This document shows positions 38,109-46,783 of a DNA stretch of 64,000 nucleotides, one piece after another. Positions within the stretch are counted from its first letter, which is position 1, and every line of letters begins with the position of its first letter. The position numbers and the translations under genes were made by a program. The notes beneath the pieces were generated by a model, which did not search any database, had not been told where the DNA came from, and saw only the letters and a list, made by a program, of their open reading frames with translations. Source of the DNA: Jannaschia rubra (GTDB taxonomy: Bacteria > Pseudomonadota > Alphaproteobacteria > Rhodobacterales > Rhodobacteraceae); contig NZ_CXPG01000009.1 in assembly GCF_001403735.1 (NCBI RefSeq), positions 62,001 to 126,000 on the forward strand, read 5' to 3'.

Positions 38109-38744
38109 TCAGAGCAGGCGGTCATGGACCGTCCTGCCCCGGCGCAGCGCCGTCACCGTGGAGCCTGCGACGATGACCCAGAGCGCGACGGCCAGCACGG
38201 CGCCCGGCGCGACCCAGGGCGACAGGACCGCCGCGCCCACCGCCGCAACCGTCACGGCCGCCATGCGGTGCTGCTTGGCCATCGGGCCGCGATAGTCCGC
38301 CGCCTGCCCGAGCGACACGCCGAAGGCGCGCAGGTAGGCCACGAAGACGGCCAGCACCGCCGCGGCCCATCCCAGCCAGGGCTCGCCCGCGCCCATACCC
38401 ATGCCGACCAGGATGGCGATGTCGGCGGGACGGTCCGGCACCTCGTTCCAGAAGGCGCCCGCCGGTCCGCCGCGCCCCGCCTCGACCGCCAGCATCCCGT
38501 CGAACAGGTTGCAGAGCAGCCGGAGCTGCACCATCGCCCCCCCGATGAGCAGCGCGGCGATGGCCCATCCCCCGTCCGCCCAGGCCACCGCGGCCAGCGA
38601 CAATCCGGCCAGCACCGCCGCCACGACGCTGAAAGCCGAGACCTGGTCGGGGGTGATCCGCGTCTCGGCCAGCCTTCGGGTGACGGCGCGCGCCCAGCCG
38701 GTGTCGCGGCTCGTCAGGGGGCGGCGGTTCTTCGTGCCGGTCAT
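38109..38744 (-). CDS. CDP-alcohol phosphatidyltransferase, YnbA-like variant motif
   Basis: 211 residues from the ATG at 38744. It is a membrane protein whose active-site region starts NLFDGMLAVEAGRG and continues GAFWNEVPDRPAD. The family spacing is kept, but the first Asp is Asn, AR is AV, and one of the later Asp positions is Asn. From memory this resembles E. coli YnbA and its relatives, which lie beside CdsA-like genes as here. The donor would be CDP-diacylglycerol or a related CDP-lipid; the acceptor is unknown. It is coupled to the upstream small membrane gene by an ATGA overlap and is the last gene of a four-gene operon. Confidence 0.83.
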   Translation of the reverse strand: MTGTKNRRPLTSRDTGWARAVTRRLAETRITPDQVSAFSVVAAVLAGLSLAAVAWADGGWAIAALLIGGAMVQLRLLCNLFDGMLAVEAGRGGPAGAFWNEVPDRPADIAILVGMGMGAGEPWLGWAAAVLAVFVAYLRAFGVSLGQAADYRGPMAKQHRMAAVTVAAVGAAVLSPWVAPGAVLAVALWVIVAGSTVTALRRGRTVHDRLL

Positions 38745-39106
38745 GCGCGTCTCCGGTCGTTGAGGTAGCTGAAGAGGAGGACATAGCTGCCCGAGACGGC
38801 GAGCGGCATGGCCACGGTGGCCGCCGACTCGGGCGTGCCCGCGACCAGATGCGCGGCGACCAGAAGCGTGGCCGACGCCGCCAGCGCCGCCAGCGCGGGA
38901 AGAAGCGACCCGCCGATGTGCCGCGACAGCGCCTCGACCCCGCGCTTCAGGCCCGCGGTCAGCGCCGCCGACAGCGCCCCTTGCGTCGGCACCGCGATCA
39001 TCGGCGCGGGCATGGGGTGGATGCGGGTCGCCAGCACCGCCCAGCCCCACATCAGCACGAAGGCCACCGCCATGCGCAGCGGGGTGGAGCCGAGCATCCC
39101 CCTCAT
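38741..39106 (-). CDS. Small membrane protein between CdsA and CDP-alcohol transferase (hypothetical)
   Basis: 121 residues from the ATG at 39106, which overlaps the CdsA stop by ATGA. It has about four hydrophobic helices (LRMAVAFVLMWGWAVLATRI, GSLLPALAALAASATLLVAAHLV, VAMPLAVSGSYVLLFSYLND). No family is recognised. It is coupled at both ends to lipid-synthesis genes, so a role as an accessory subunit or transporter in the same pathway is the natural guess (inference). Confidence 0.7.
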   Translation of the reverse strand: MRGMLGSTPLRMAVAFVLMWGWAVLATRIHPMPAPMIAVPTQGALSAALTAGLKRGVEALSRHIGGSLLPALAALAASATLLVAAHLVAGTPESAATVAMPLAVSGSYVLLFSYLNDRRRA

Positions 39107-40038
39107 GTCCACCAGTAGCGGGTCAGGTGAAAGAAGATCGGCGCCGAGAAGACCACCGAATCCAGCCGGTCGATGAACCCGCCGTGCCCTTCGATCGTGT
39201 GGCCCCAGTCCTTGACCCCCCGGTCGCGCTTGATGGCCGACATGACCAGCCCGCCGAAGAAGCCCATGATGGCGATGACGAAGGCCATGACCGCCGCCTG
39301 AAGCGGCGTGAAGGGCGTGATCCAGTAGAGCATCGCCCCGATCGCCGTGGCCGACAGGACGCCGCCCGCGAACCCCTCGACCGTCTTGCTGGGCGACAGA
39401 CGGGGCGCGATCCTGCGGCGGCCTATCAGCTTGCCCCAGACGTATTGCAGCACGTCCGACATCTGCACCACCACGATGAGGAAGGCGATCAGCAGGACGC
39501 CGCGTCCCTCGTGTCCGGGGATGTCCAGCGTCAGGAGCGCGGGCACATGGCTCGCGCAGAAGACCGCGATCATCAGCGCCCACTGGATCTCCGCGACGCG
39601 CACCAGGAAGTTCGTCGTCTCGCACCGCAGGGCCGAGACGATGGGACCCAGAAGGAAGGCATAGACGGGGATGAAGATGGAATAGATGCCGTATTCCCCC
39701 GCCCAGACCAGCCAGTATTGCAGCGGGATGACCACGAAGAAGGCGATGGCCAGCGTCCAATGGTCGGCCCGCCGCGCGTTGGTCAGCGTGACGAATTCGC
39801 GCAACGCCGCGAAACTGCACAGCGCGAACAGGATCACCACGCCCGTCCGCCCGGCCAGGAAGGCCAGCGCGATCAGGATGGCCATGACCCACCAGGCCCG
39901 GATGCGGGCCACCAGGTTCTCGACACCCTCGTTTCGGCCGTCGGGCGACAGGCGGCGTTGCAGGACGTGGCCGATCAAGGTCGCCACGACCAGAAGGCCG
40001 CCGATCCAAGCCAGAAGGACGATCAGGTCGGGGATCAT
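39103..40038 (-). CDS. Phosphatidate cytidylyltransferase (CdsA-like, second type)
   Basis: 311 residues from the ATG at 40038, with eight or more membrane helices. The CdsA signature is complete near the C-terminus (SAIKRDRGVKDWGHTIEGHGGFIDRLDSV), and the substrate region QMSDVLQYVWGKLIGRRRIAPRLSPSKTVEGFAGG is present. It makes CDP-diacylglycerol from phosphatidate and CTP. The housekeeping cdsA usually lies in the uppS-dxr region, so this copy with PlsC and a CDP-alcohol transferase looks like a pathway-dedicated enzyme similar to YnbB. It overlaps plsC by ATGA. Confidence 0.9.
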   Translation of the reverse strand: MIPDLIVLLAWIGGLLVVATLIGHVLQRRLSPDGRNEGVENLVARIRAWWVMAILIALAFLAGRTGVVILFALCSFAALREFVTLTNARRADHWTLAIAFFVVIPLQYWLVWAGEYGIYSIFIPVYAFLLGPIVSALRCETTNFLVRVAEIQWALMIAVFCASHVPALLTLDIPGHEGRGVLLIAFLIVVVQMSDVLQYVWGKLIGRRRIAPRLSPSKTVEGFAGGVLSATAIGAMLYWITPFTPLQAAVMAFVIAIMGFFGGLVMSAIKRDRGVKDWGHTIEGHGGFIDRLDSVVFSAPIFFHLTRYWWT

Positions 40039-40700
40039 GCGGGCGTCTTCGACGTCGATGCGGTCTCGGGCGCGAGCGCCAGCAGAGCCTCGCGCGATCG
40101 GGACAGGAAGGCGTCCTTGCCCTCGCTCGGCGTGAGCCGCACCGGCGCGCCCAGCCGTACCCGGCAGAGCAGGGGGATGGGCACGATCTCGCCCTTGGGC
40201 ATGACCCGGTTCAGGTTCTCGATCCAGACGGGGACCAGATCCACCTCCGGCCGTGCGAGGGCCAGGTGATAGAGACCCGACTTGAAGTTCAGCAGCGGCC
40301 GTTCGGTCAGGTTTCGCGTGCCTTCGGGAAACAGGATCAGCGACGACCCGCGGTCCAGCGCCTCGGCCATCTGCTCGACTGGCGCCTTGCGCGGGCCGGT
40401 GCCGGTGCGGTCGATCAGGACGGCGTTGAACACATGCCGCCCGATGAACCGCTTGAGCGGCGAGGACAGCCAGTAGTCCGCCCCGGCCACCGGCCGCACG
40501 TCGCGGCGCAGGCGATGCGGCAGGATCGTCCAGATCAGGACGAAATCGCCGTTGCTGCAATGGTTGGCGTAATAGACGCGCCTGCCGGGGACAGGCTCCA
40601 CACCGTCCCAGTCGGCGCGCACGGCCGTGACGAGGCGGGCGAGCACTTCGATGGCGCCCGCCGTGGCGGCGGCGGCGAGGTGGGTCAGGGTGTCGCGCAT
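40035..40700 (-). CDS. PlsC-type 1-acyl-glycerol-3-phosphate acyltransferase
   Basis: 221 residues. The acyltransferase motifs are present: NHCSNGDFVLIW (the NHxxxxD catalytic pair) and LILFPEGTRN (acceptor-binding motif III), then VPVWIENLNRVMPKGE. The N-terminus holds one hydrophobic helix. It would acylate lysophosphatidate or a related lysophospholipid to feed the CdsA encoded next. It is the first gene of the plsC-cdsA-small membrane gene-CDP-alcohol transferase operon. Confidence 0.88.
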   Translation of the reverse strand: MRDTLTHLAAAATAGAIEVLARLVTAVRADWDGVEPVPGRRVYYANHCSNGDFVLIWTILPHRLRRDVRPVAGADYWLSSPLKRFIGRHVFNAVLIDRTGTGPRKAPVEQMAEALDRGSSLILFPEGTRNLTERPLLNFKSGLYHLALARPEVDLVPVWIENLNRVMPKGEIVPIPLLCRVRLGAPVRLTPSEGKDAFLSRSREALLALAPETASTSKTPA

Positions 40701-40748
40701 GTCATGGTCCGGTCGGTCATCCGGCCGGACCCTAGCGATGCCCCCGCG

Positions 40749-41351
40749 TCAGGAACAGGTGCGCCCACCTAGAAGTCTCGCCGGACCGGCAGCGGGGACA
40801 CACTCGGCTTCGGCCAGCTGCGTCACGACGCGGCCCTTCGCGTCGATCGGCACCATGGGGGCGGAGCCGGCGTCGTACTTGCTCCACATCCCGCCGCGCA
40901 GCCCGGTCTCGTAGAGCAGGCCCTGGCGCTTGGCCTCGTAGTAGTAGCCCTTGGCATACCACATCATCGCCTCGTGCTCGTCGCCGCCCGAAAGGATCCA
41001 GGCGCCGCGCAGATAGCGGGTAGCGTATTTCAGGTGCGTTTCCGCATCCAGAAGCTCCGCCGGCTCGCCGCGGAAATTCACGCCCCGCGCCGTGGCGGGC
41101 AGGATCTGCATCATCCCCCAGTAGGGGCCGTTGCGCGCGCCGGGGCGATAGTCGCTTTCGCGCTGGATCACGCGGTGCAGCAGGCTGCGGGGGATGGAAT
41201 AGGCATCGGCCCACTTGTTCACCAGGCTGCGGACGGCGGGCGTCTCGCCGGGGTAGAGCGGCACGGTCGGCGGCGCGGTGCGGGTGGCGTCGGGCGCGGT
41301 CGAGGCGCAGGCCGCCAGCACGAAGACCAGCGGCAGAAGGAATCGGAACAT
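40749..41351 (-). CDS. Lipoprotein lytic transglycosylase (SLT domain)
   Basis: 200 residues from the ATG at 41351, which is 9 bases after a GAGGG; the ATG at 41360 is too close. The lipoprotein signal is MFRFLLPLVFVLAACAS with lipobox VLAAC. The SLT domain spans SIPRSLLHRVIQRESDYRPGARNGPYWGMMQILPATARGVNF, with the catalytic glutamate in QRESD and the GxMQ motif. It cleaves peptidoglycan to anhydromuropeptides. It lies 48 bases upstream of plsC on the same strand, so it may head that operon. Confidence 0.9.
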   Translation of the reverse strand: MFRFLLPLVFVLAACASTAPDATRTAPPTVPLYPGETPAVRSLVNKWADAYSIPRSLLHRVIQRESDYRPGARNGPYWGMMQILPATARGVNFRGEPAELLDAETHLKYATRYLRGAWILSGGDEHEAMMWYAKGYYYEAKRQGLLYETGLRGGMWSKYDAGSAPMVPIDAKGRVVTQLAEAECVPAAGPARLLGGRTCS

Positions 41352-41490
41352 TGGGGGCATCCCTCGGCATCTTGATTTTTGCAACGTCGTTACCGTCGGC
41401 GCGTCGATCCGCACAGTCCGGCGTTCCGCGTCGGCAGCCATCCGCCCATCGCGTCTTGTCAGCGCGGCCGCCTTGCGGCACCCCGGAGCC

Positions 41491-42360
41491 ATGGAAACCC
41501 TGCTCTACCGCCTCCAGGCCCTGGCCCTGCGCGCGCTCCTGCTGCTGGTATCCGTGCTGCCGCTGGCCGCGCGGCGCCGGGTGCTGGGCTTTGTCACCGA
41601 ATGGGTCGTGCGCCTGTCGCCGCTGCGACGGCGGGCCGCGCGAAACCTGGCGCTGGTCTGGCCCGATCGGCCGCAGGCGGAGCGCGACGCGATCCTGGCG
41701 CAAGCCGCGCGCAACGTGGGGCGCACCCTGACCGGCATCTGGTTCAACGACGATTTCGCGGCCGAGGTGGCCGATCTCGACCCCGAAGGTCCGGGTCTTC
41801 GGGCGCTGCGCGATGCGCGCGCGGCGGGGCGCGGGGCCATCGTCGTTTCCGGCCACTTCGGCCAGTGGGAGGCGATCCGCCACGTCCTGCGCCGCGAGGG
41901 CATGGAGACGGGCGCCATCTACCGCCCCAACAACAACCCCTTCTACGAGCCGATCTTCCGTGCCGGCATCGAGCGGGGCGGGGCGCCCATCATTCCCAAG
42001 GGGCGGTCGGGCTACCGCCAGATGCTGGGCCACATCCGGTCGGGCGGCTTCATGGCGCTTCTGCCAGATCAGCACGTCTCCGACGGCGAGGTGCTGCCGT
42101 TCCTCGGCCATCCCGCCAGGACCTCGCTCGCGGCGGCGGAGCTTGCGCTGCGCTACGACCTGCCGCTGGTGCCTGCCTTCGCACCCGAAGGCGATACCGG
42201 CCTGCGCGTCGTCTTCGAGGAGCCGATCCCCCACACCGACGCCGCCACGATGATGCATGCCTTCAACGACCGGCTGTCGTGGTGGGTGACGCGCCATCCC
42301 GCGCAGTGGCACTGGCTGCACCGCCGCTGGAAGCCCTATGGAAAGCGGCGTCCGCGCTGA
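41491..42360 (+). CDS. LpxL/HtrB-family lysophospholipid acyltransferase
   Basis: 289 residues from the ATG at 41491. It has an N-terminal membrane anchor (LALRALLLLVSVLPLAARRRVLG) and the HxxxxE/D catalytic motif in VSGHFGQWEAIRHVLRREG. The family stretch IYRPNNNPFYEPIFRAGIERGGAPIIPKGRSGYRQML and LLPDQHVSDGEVLPFLGHPARTS follow. Family members add secondary acyl chains to lipid A; some act on other lipids. It is divergent from the lytic transglycosylase gene with 139 bases between and belongs to the envelope-lipid block. Confidence 0.9.
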   Translation: METLLYRLQALALRALLLLVSVLPLAARRRVLGFVTEWVVRLSPLRRRAARNLALVWPDRPQAERDAILAQAARNVGRTLTGIWFNDDFAAEVADLDPEGPGLRALRDARAAGRGAIVVSGHFGQWEAIRHVLRREGMETGAIYRPNNNPFYEPIFRAGIERGGAPIIPKGRSGYRQMLGHIRSGGFMALLPDQHVSDGEVLPFLGHPARTSLAAAELALRYDLPLVPAFAPEGDTGLRVVFEEPIPHTDAATMMHAFNDRLSWWVTRHPAQWHWLHRRWKPYGKRRPR

Positions 42361-42827
42361 CGCTCCGTTCACCGCCAAGCGCCAGACGGATGGCGCACGC
42401 CCAAGGGGCCGGTTCGCCGCGCCGACGACCGCAAAGGGGGACTTGCCCAGCCGCCGCGTGGCAGGATCTAGAGGACGGTCGGCGCGTTCCGTCGAACCGG
42501 AATGTCGTCGAGGGCAGTTTCATCGCCGATCCCGACAGCCGCGCATTGGACCGCTCGATCCGCGCACGCGCGCTTCGAGCCTGCCCTAAACGACCTTTGC
42601 GGCGGTAAATGCGGCGAGCCGAACCTGTGGCATTTCGTGATTGTCGGGCTTACGGTTCCGGACCTGCCGTTACAGCGCTACATCCGTCTCGACCATATGC
42701 GCGAAATCCGGGTCGACGTCGTGGGCGCCCCCCGGAACCTCCTGTGGAACGCACCTTCTTTGCCCAGGTGCCGGTCGACAAGAACATGTCGCCGCGGTCT
42801 TCACGAGGTCGGAGCGTCACGGCCGTA
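42361..42827. other. Gene-free stretch after the LpxL-type gene
   Basis: 467 bases with several overlapping open frames but no coding-like frame, ribosome site or recognisable domain on either strand. No terminator with a T-run is seen. It may hold decayed coding sequence. Confidence 0.45.
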
Positions 42828-43877
42828 TCAGGGCTTCGGCCGCATCGTGTCACCCGGCAGGAAAGTGGGCACGAGTTCGACCCGCCGCTCGCCATCGGCG
42901 AAGTCATGCAGCCCCGCGACGATGCGCGCCGCGACCTGCCCGGCCTCCCGCCGGCGGCTGTCCACGGTGGCGAGCTTTCGCGGCAGCCCGTCGAGAAGCG
43001 CGAAGGCGTTGAACCCGGCGAGCCCCAGGTCGCCCCCCACATCGAGGCCGCGTTCCAACGCATAGAGCAGCCCGCCCGCCCCGGTCAGGTCATTGGTGTA
43101 GAACAGGAAATCCAGGTCGGGTGTGCGGTCCAGCATGGCCTGCGTCATCTCACGCCCCTTGGCGAAGCCGGACCAACCGGAATAGGCCATCTGGTCGGCC
43201 AGGGCGATCCCGTTCTCCTGCAAGGCCCGCTCCAGCCCCTCGATCCGCTTGCGGGCGCGGTGATCGCCGTCCATCTTCGTACCCAGCACGCCCACGCGTC
43301 CATAGCCCCGCGCCGCGATCTCGGTGCCCACCTGATAGCCCGCGCGCCAGTGGCTGATGCCCACGGCGGCATCGACGGGATCGCCGTCCACGTCCATCAC
43401 CTCGACCACGGGCACGCCGCAGTTGGCCAGCATCGCGCGGCTCGCATCGGAGTGTTCGAGACCCGCGATGATGACGCCGGAGGGTCGCCAGGACAGCATC
43501 TCGAACAGGACCTTCTCCTCCTTCTCCGGGTCGTAGTTGGTGGCACCGATCACGGGTTGCAGGCCGGTGTCGGCCAACACCTCGTCCACGCCGGCCAGCA
43601 TCTCGGGAAAGACGAGGTTCGACAGGCTGGGCACGATGACGGCCACGAGGTTGACCCGGTTCGATGCCAGCGCGCCCGCGATCTTGTTGGGAACATAGCC
43701 GAGCCGCCGGGCCGCCTCCATCACCCGCACACGGGTCTTTTCGCTGACGTCGCCGCGGTTGCGGAGAACCCGGCTGACGGTCATCTCGCTCACGCCCGAG
43801 GCTTCGGAGACGTCACGGAGGGTCAGGTGGTGGTGGCGGGTGTTGCTGCGGGTCAATCGGACCTCCCCCGGGAACAT
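42828..43877 (-). CDS. LacI-family transcriptional regulator (GntR-of-gluconate-like)
   Basis: 349 residues from the ATG at 43877. It has the N-terminal LacI helix-turn-helix (LTLRDVSEASGVSEMTVSRVLRNRGDVSEKTRVRVMEAARRLGYVPNKIAGALASNR) with hinge helix. The periplasmic-binding-like core follows (VNLVAVIVPSLSNLVFPEMLAGVDEVL, GVIIAGLEHSDASRAML). The sequence is close in style to gluconate repressors. The gene has no catabolic neighbour on its strand, so its target is unknown. The sugar importer (31835-34844) and the GH13 operon (45812-50087) are the nearest candidates (inference). Confidence 0.92.
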   Translation of the reverse strand: MFPGEVRLTRSNTRHHHLTLRDVSEASGVSEMTVSRVLRNRGDVSEKTRVRVMEAARRLGYVPNKIAGALASNRVNLVAVIVPSLSNLVFPEMLAGVDEVLADTGLQPVIGATNYDPEKEEKVLFEMLSWRPSGVIIAGLEHSDASRAMLANCGVPVVEVMDVDGDPVDAAVGISHWRAGYQVGTEIAARGYGRVGVLGTKMDGDHRARKRIEGLERALQENGIALADQMAYSGWSGFAKGREMTQAMLDRTPDLDFLFYTNDLTGAGGLLYALERGLDVGGDLGLAGFNAFALLDGLPRKLATVDSRRREAGQVAARIVAGLHDFADGERRVELVPTFLPGDTMRPKP

Positions 43878-43945
43878 TCGCTCGCTGATAGCGCGCACGG
43901 CCCCCTGTGGACAAGCAGGCCCGCGCGGCGCTATGGCAGAACCGT

Positions 43946-44022
43946 GGTCCCGTGGCTCAACTGGATAGAGCAATCCCCTCCTAAGGGATAGGTTGCAGGT
44001 TCAAGTCCTGCCGGGATCACCA
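43946..44022 (+). tRNA. tRNA-Arg (anticodon CCT)
   Basis: It forms a cloverleaf with acceptor GGTCCCG/CGGGATC, D-arm GGCTCAACTGGATAGAGC, anticodon stem ATCCC/GGGAT and loop CTCCTAA (anticodon CCT). The variable region is short and the T-arm is GCAGGTTCAAGTCCTGC. The discriminator is A with encoded CCA at 44020-44022. Confidence 0.95.
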
Positions 44023-44128
44023 GTTTCCCCCTGGCCGTCTGGTCGCGAATGCCGAAAGGGCCTGACGTGGCCCGATCAATGACGTCGATCCGTTCACGGC
44101 GCTTTCCTGGTTCTCTAGCGTCGCTCCC

Positions 44129-45138
44129 ATGCGGACCTTGCAAACCCTGTTCAGCGATCTCGATGCCTCGGCCCTGACCGCATGGACGGGGATCTGCGAC
44201 GATCCGGGATACGATCCGACGTGCTGGACGCTCTCGGTCCTGTCGCGGCGCGACGACCCCGATATCGCCCGGATCGTCCTCTGTGCCACGCATCGCGACG
44301 GACGGACGGTCGGTTGTGGTCAAGCATGAGCTTCGGCCGGATGCATCCGAAGGGTTCGCGGCGCAGTATCACATGCTTCGAACGGTCAGGGCCGCCTGCC
44401 GCTGGGATGACCGCCTGAACGTCCCCCGGCCGATCCATCTCGACGTGGAACGCCGGGCGTGCCTGCTGGAATACGCGTCGGGCGAAATCATGTCGAATCT
44501 GATGCGTGCGTCGCGGGACGATCCGGCGGCGCAGGCCGCGCTGCTTCGCCGGGCGGGGACATGGCTCGACCGGTTTCACGGTGACCAACTCGATGCGCGC
44601 CGGCCGTTTCGCCCGAAATTCACGCTGCGCTGGTTCCGCCGCCTGCGGGACGAGATCGAGCGCGGCGACCGCTCCGTCCCCCATTCCGACGTTTTCCTGC
44701 GGGGCGTTCGGATGCTGGAGGCGATCGCGCCCCGCTTCGACGGCGGACAAACGGCATCCTGTGCCAAACATGGGGACCTGCACATGCGCAACCTGATCCC
44801 GTCGGACCGGACCGTCTGGGGCCTCGAAGTCTCCAAGGCAGATCCCGCGCCCGTGGTTCACGACATCGCCAAGCTCCTGTTCGACCACGTCAGCCTGTTC
44901 GTCGCCCCGTCCGAGATCCCCGCGGGCGGGGGTGATCCCAGCCTGGGTATTGGCAGCGTTCTTCGATGGCTATGGCGTGGTCGGCGCGGACGACCCGAGC
45001 GTGGGCTTCCTTGTCTACGTCAAGATCCTGTCCGCCTGGCTGCACGTCCCGGCCGATCCGGGTCGGCGCACCGCAGCCAAGCAGCGGACATTGGACCGTC
45101 TGCTCCCGATCGCCGAACGCGCGTTCGCCCAAGGGTGA
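44129..45138 (+). pseudogene. Aminoglycoside-phosphotransferase-like kinase, broken by two frameshifts
   Basis: One protein is spread over three frames. Residues from the ATG at 44129 run to about 44315 (MRTLQTLFSDLDASALTAWTG...RIVLCATHRDG). The sequence continues one base later in the next frame (VVVKHELRPDASEGFAAQYHML...) to about 44925, and then in the third frame (VLAAFFDGYGVVGADDPSVGFLVYVKILSAWLHVP) to a TGA at 45136-45138. The middle part carries the kinase core HGDLHMRNLIPSDRTVWGLEV. Both breaks look like single-base gains, the first in a GGAC repeat and the second in a run of five G. In the core an E stands where the metal-binding D is usual. Sequencing error is the alternative. Confidence 0.75.
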
Positions 45139-45811
45139 CCTTCGTTTTGTGCGGCTGAAATGACTGATCATTGCGGGTGGGGCGTTTCCCAACGTCCATG
45201 GGACAAATATCGACCGCACCCGTTGACGGAATGAGGAGGGACGATGGCGCCCGCTGATCCGGAAAGAACGATCCGAGAAAATACCGTCACCGGGCGTCTG
45301 GGCTGGCGGCTGGGTTACGATCGGCCAATCGGAACTGCCCGGCGGAGCGGGGGACGCCGGACCTACGGTTCTCATATGCCGCGCGGGCGGGGCTCGGCAG
45401 GTCTGCAGTCGGTGCACCGCCGGATAACGGGCGCATCAGTCATGGAGCCTGACCTGGCACCTGCTTCGCCCGTCCTGCCCCATAAGACGAGCATCGGGCA
45501 GGCCTCGGTTCCGGGCGAGCTTCGGAAGATCAGCGCGCCGTGCGTCCATCTCCTGCGCCCGTGATCGACTGTGCCAAAGTCTGCGCAGGAATCCTGTCGA
45601 ACGCGTAAGCCGAACGACCGGCCCTTTGTCGCTCTGGGGAACATCCTCCGCAATCCGCGTGTTGGCGATTGTCCGGTCATGCACCAAGGGGGATCACGCG
45701 TTTGAAGTGCTGCAGCGCGCTACCACGTCGATGTGACGGCAGGGACCGGCTGATCCCGGTCGCACCCCGCACGGATCGGGGGGTCGGACCCGCATCGGCC
45801 GCGCGCGTTCC
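45139..45811. other. Gene-free stretch after the pseudogene
   Basis: 673 bases, the longest non-coding stretch of the window. Open frames (for example 45244-45564 plus and 45436-45687 minus) lack ribosome sites, familiar domains or the third-position GC bias seen elsewhere. It probably holds decayed sequence, plus the promoter of the oxidoreductase gene at its right end. Confidence 0.5.
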
Positions 45812-46783
45812 ATGACCGTCTACGGCTATCACAACAGCCATGAGCAGTTCGCACCCGCGCGCCTGCTGTCTTTGGCGAAGCGGGCCGACGCGGCCGGGTT
45901 CCGCGTGGCCTCGGCCTCGGACCATTTCCACCCTTGGTCGGAGGCGGAGCAGGGTCAGTCGGGGTTCGTCTGGTCGTGGCTGGGTGCGGCGATGGAGGCG
46001 ACGTCGCTGTCGTTTCGCACCGTATCCTGCCCCGGATGGCGGTATCATCCGGCTATCCTGGCCCAGGCGGGGGCCACATTGTCGGCGATGTATCCCGAAC
46101 GGTTGTGGATGGCGCTGGGGTCCGGACAGCTTCTCAACGAGGGGATCGCGGGGGTGAACTGGCCCGCCAAGGACGCGCGCAACGCGCATCTTCTGGAATG
46201 CGTCGAGGTGATGCGTGCGCTCTGGGCTGGGGAGACGGTGACGCATCGGGGTCGCGTCACGGTCGAGGGAGCGCGGCTCTATTCCCGCCCCGAGGTGCCG
46301 CCCCTGGCGATCGGCGCCGCGGTGAGCGAGGCGACGGCGCGGTGGTGCGGCACCTGGGCCGACGGGCTGATCACCGTGGGCGCGGCCGACCGGTCGCGGA
46401 CCCGCGCGGTGATAGATGCGTTCCGCGAAGGCGGCGGCGAGGGCAAGCCGGTCTGCGTGCAGGCCAAGATCGGCTGGGACGAGACGCGCGATGCCGCGCT
46501 GGAGGGGGCCTGGCGCGAATGGCGCACCAATATTCTGCCGGGCGACGTGCCTTGGGAAATCCGTACCCCGCGCCAGTTTCAAGAGGCCACGTGCCATGTC
46601 ACCCCGGAGGACGTGGCGTCGGCGGTCTTCGTGTCCGAGGATCTGGATGCGCAGGCCGACCATATCCGCGACTTTGCCGAGATGGGCGCGGACGAAGTGA
46701 TGATCCACAACGTGGCGCCCAACCAGGAGGCGTTCATCGACGCCTTCGGCGACCGCGTCCTGCCCCGACTGAAGGAAGCGTGA
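45812..46783 (+). CDS. LLM-class flavin-dependent oxidoreductase (TIGR03885-like)
   Basis: 323 residues of the luciferase-like monooxygenase TIM-barrel family: YGYHNSHEQFAPARLLSLAKRADAAGFRVASASDHFHPWSEAEQGQSGFVWSWLGAAME. Then come the flavin-site region PERLWMALGSGQLLNEGIAGVNWP and the C-terminal GADEVMIHNVAPNQEAFIDAFGDRVLPRL. It resembles TIGR03885, described as a probable non-F420 flavin enzyme related to F420-dependent glucose-6-phosphate dehydrogenases. It is coupled by TGATG to a trehalose-synthase-like gene, which hints at a sugar-related substrate (inference). Confidence 0.82.
   Translation: MTVYGYHNSHEQFAPARLLSLAKRADAAGFRVASASDHFHPWSEAEQGQSGFVWSWLGAAMEATSLSFRTVSCPGWRYHPAILAQAGATLSAMYPERLWMALGSGQLLNEGIAGVNWPAKDARNAHLLECVEVMRALWAGETVTHRGRVTVEGARLYSRPEVPPLAIGAAVSEATARWCGTWADGLITVGAADRSRTRAVIDAFREGGGEGKPVCVQAKIGWDETRDAALEGAWREWRTNILPGDVPWEIRTPRQFQEATCHVTPEDVASAVFVSEDLDAQADHIRDFAEMGADEVMIHNVAPNQEAFIDAFGDRVLPRLKEA

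Noticed and set aside
42641-43012. 123-codon plus-strand frame near the LacI regulator
   Set aside because: It runs antisense into the regulator and has no recognisable content.
45244-45564. 106-codon frame in the 45139-45811 gap, possible small protein
   Set aside because: GGAGGGACG precedes it, but the sequence shows no domain and no third-position GC bias; not called.
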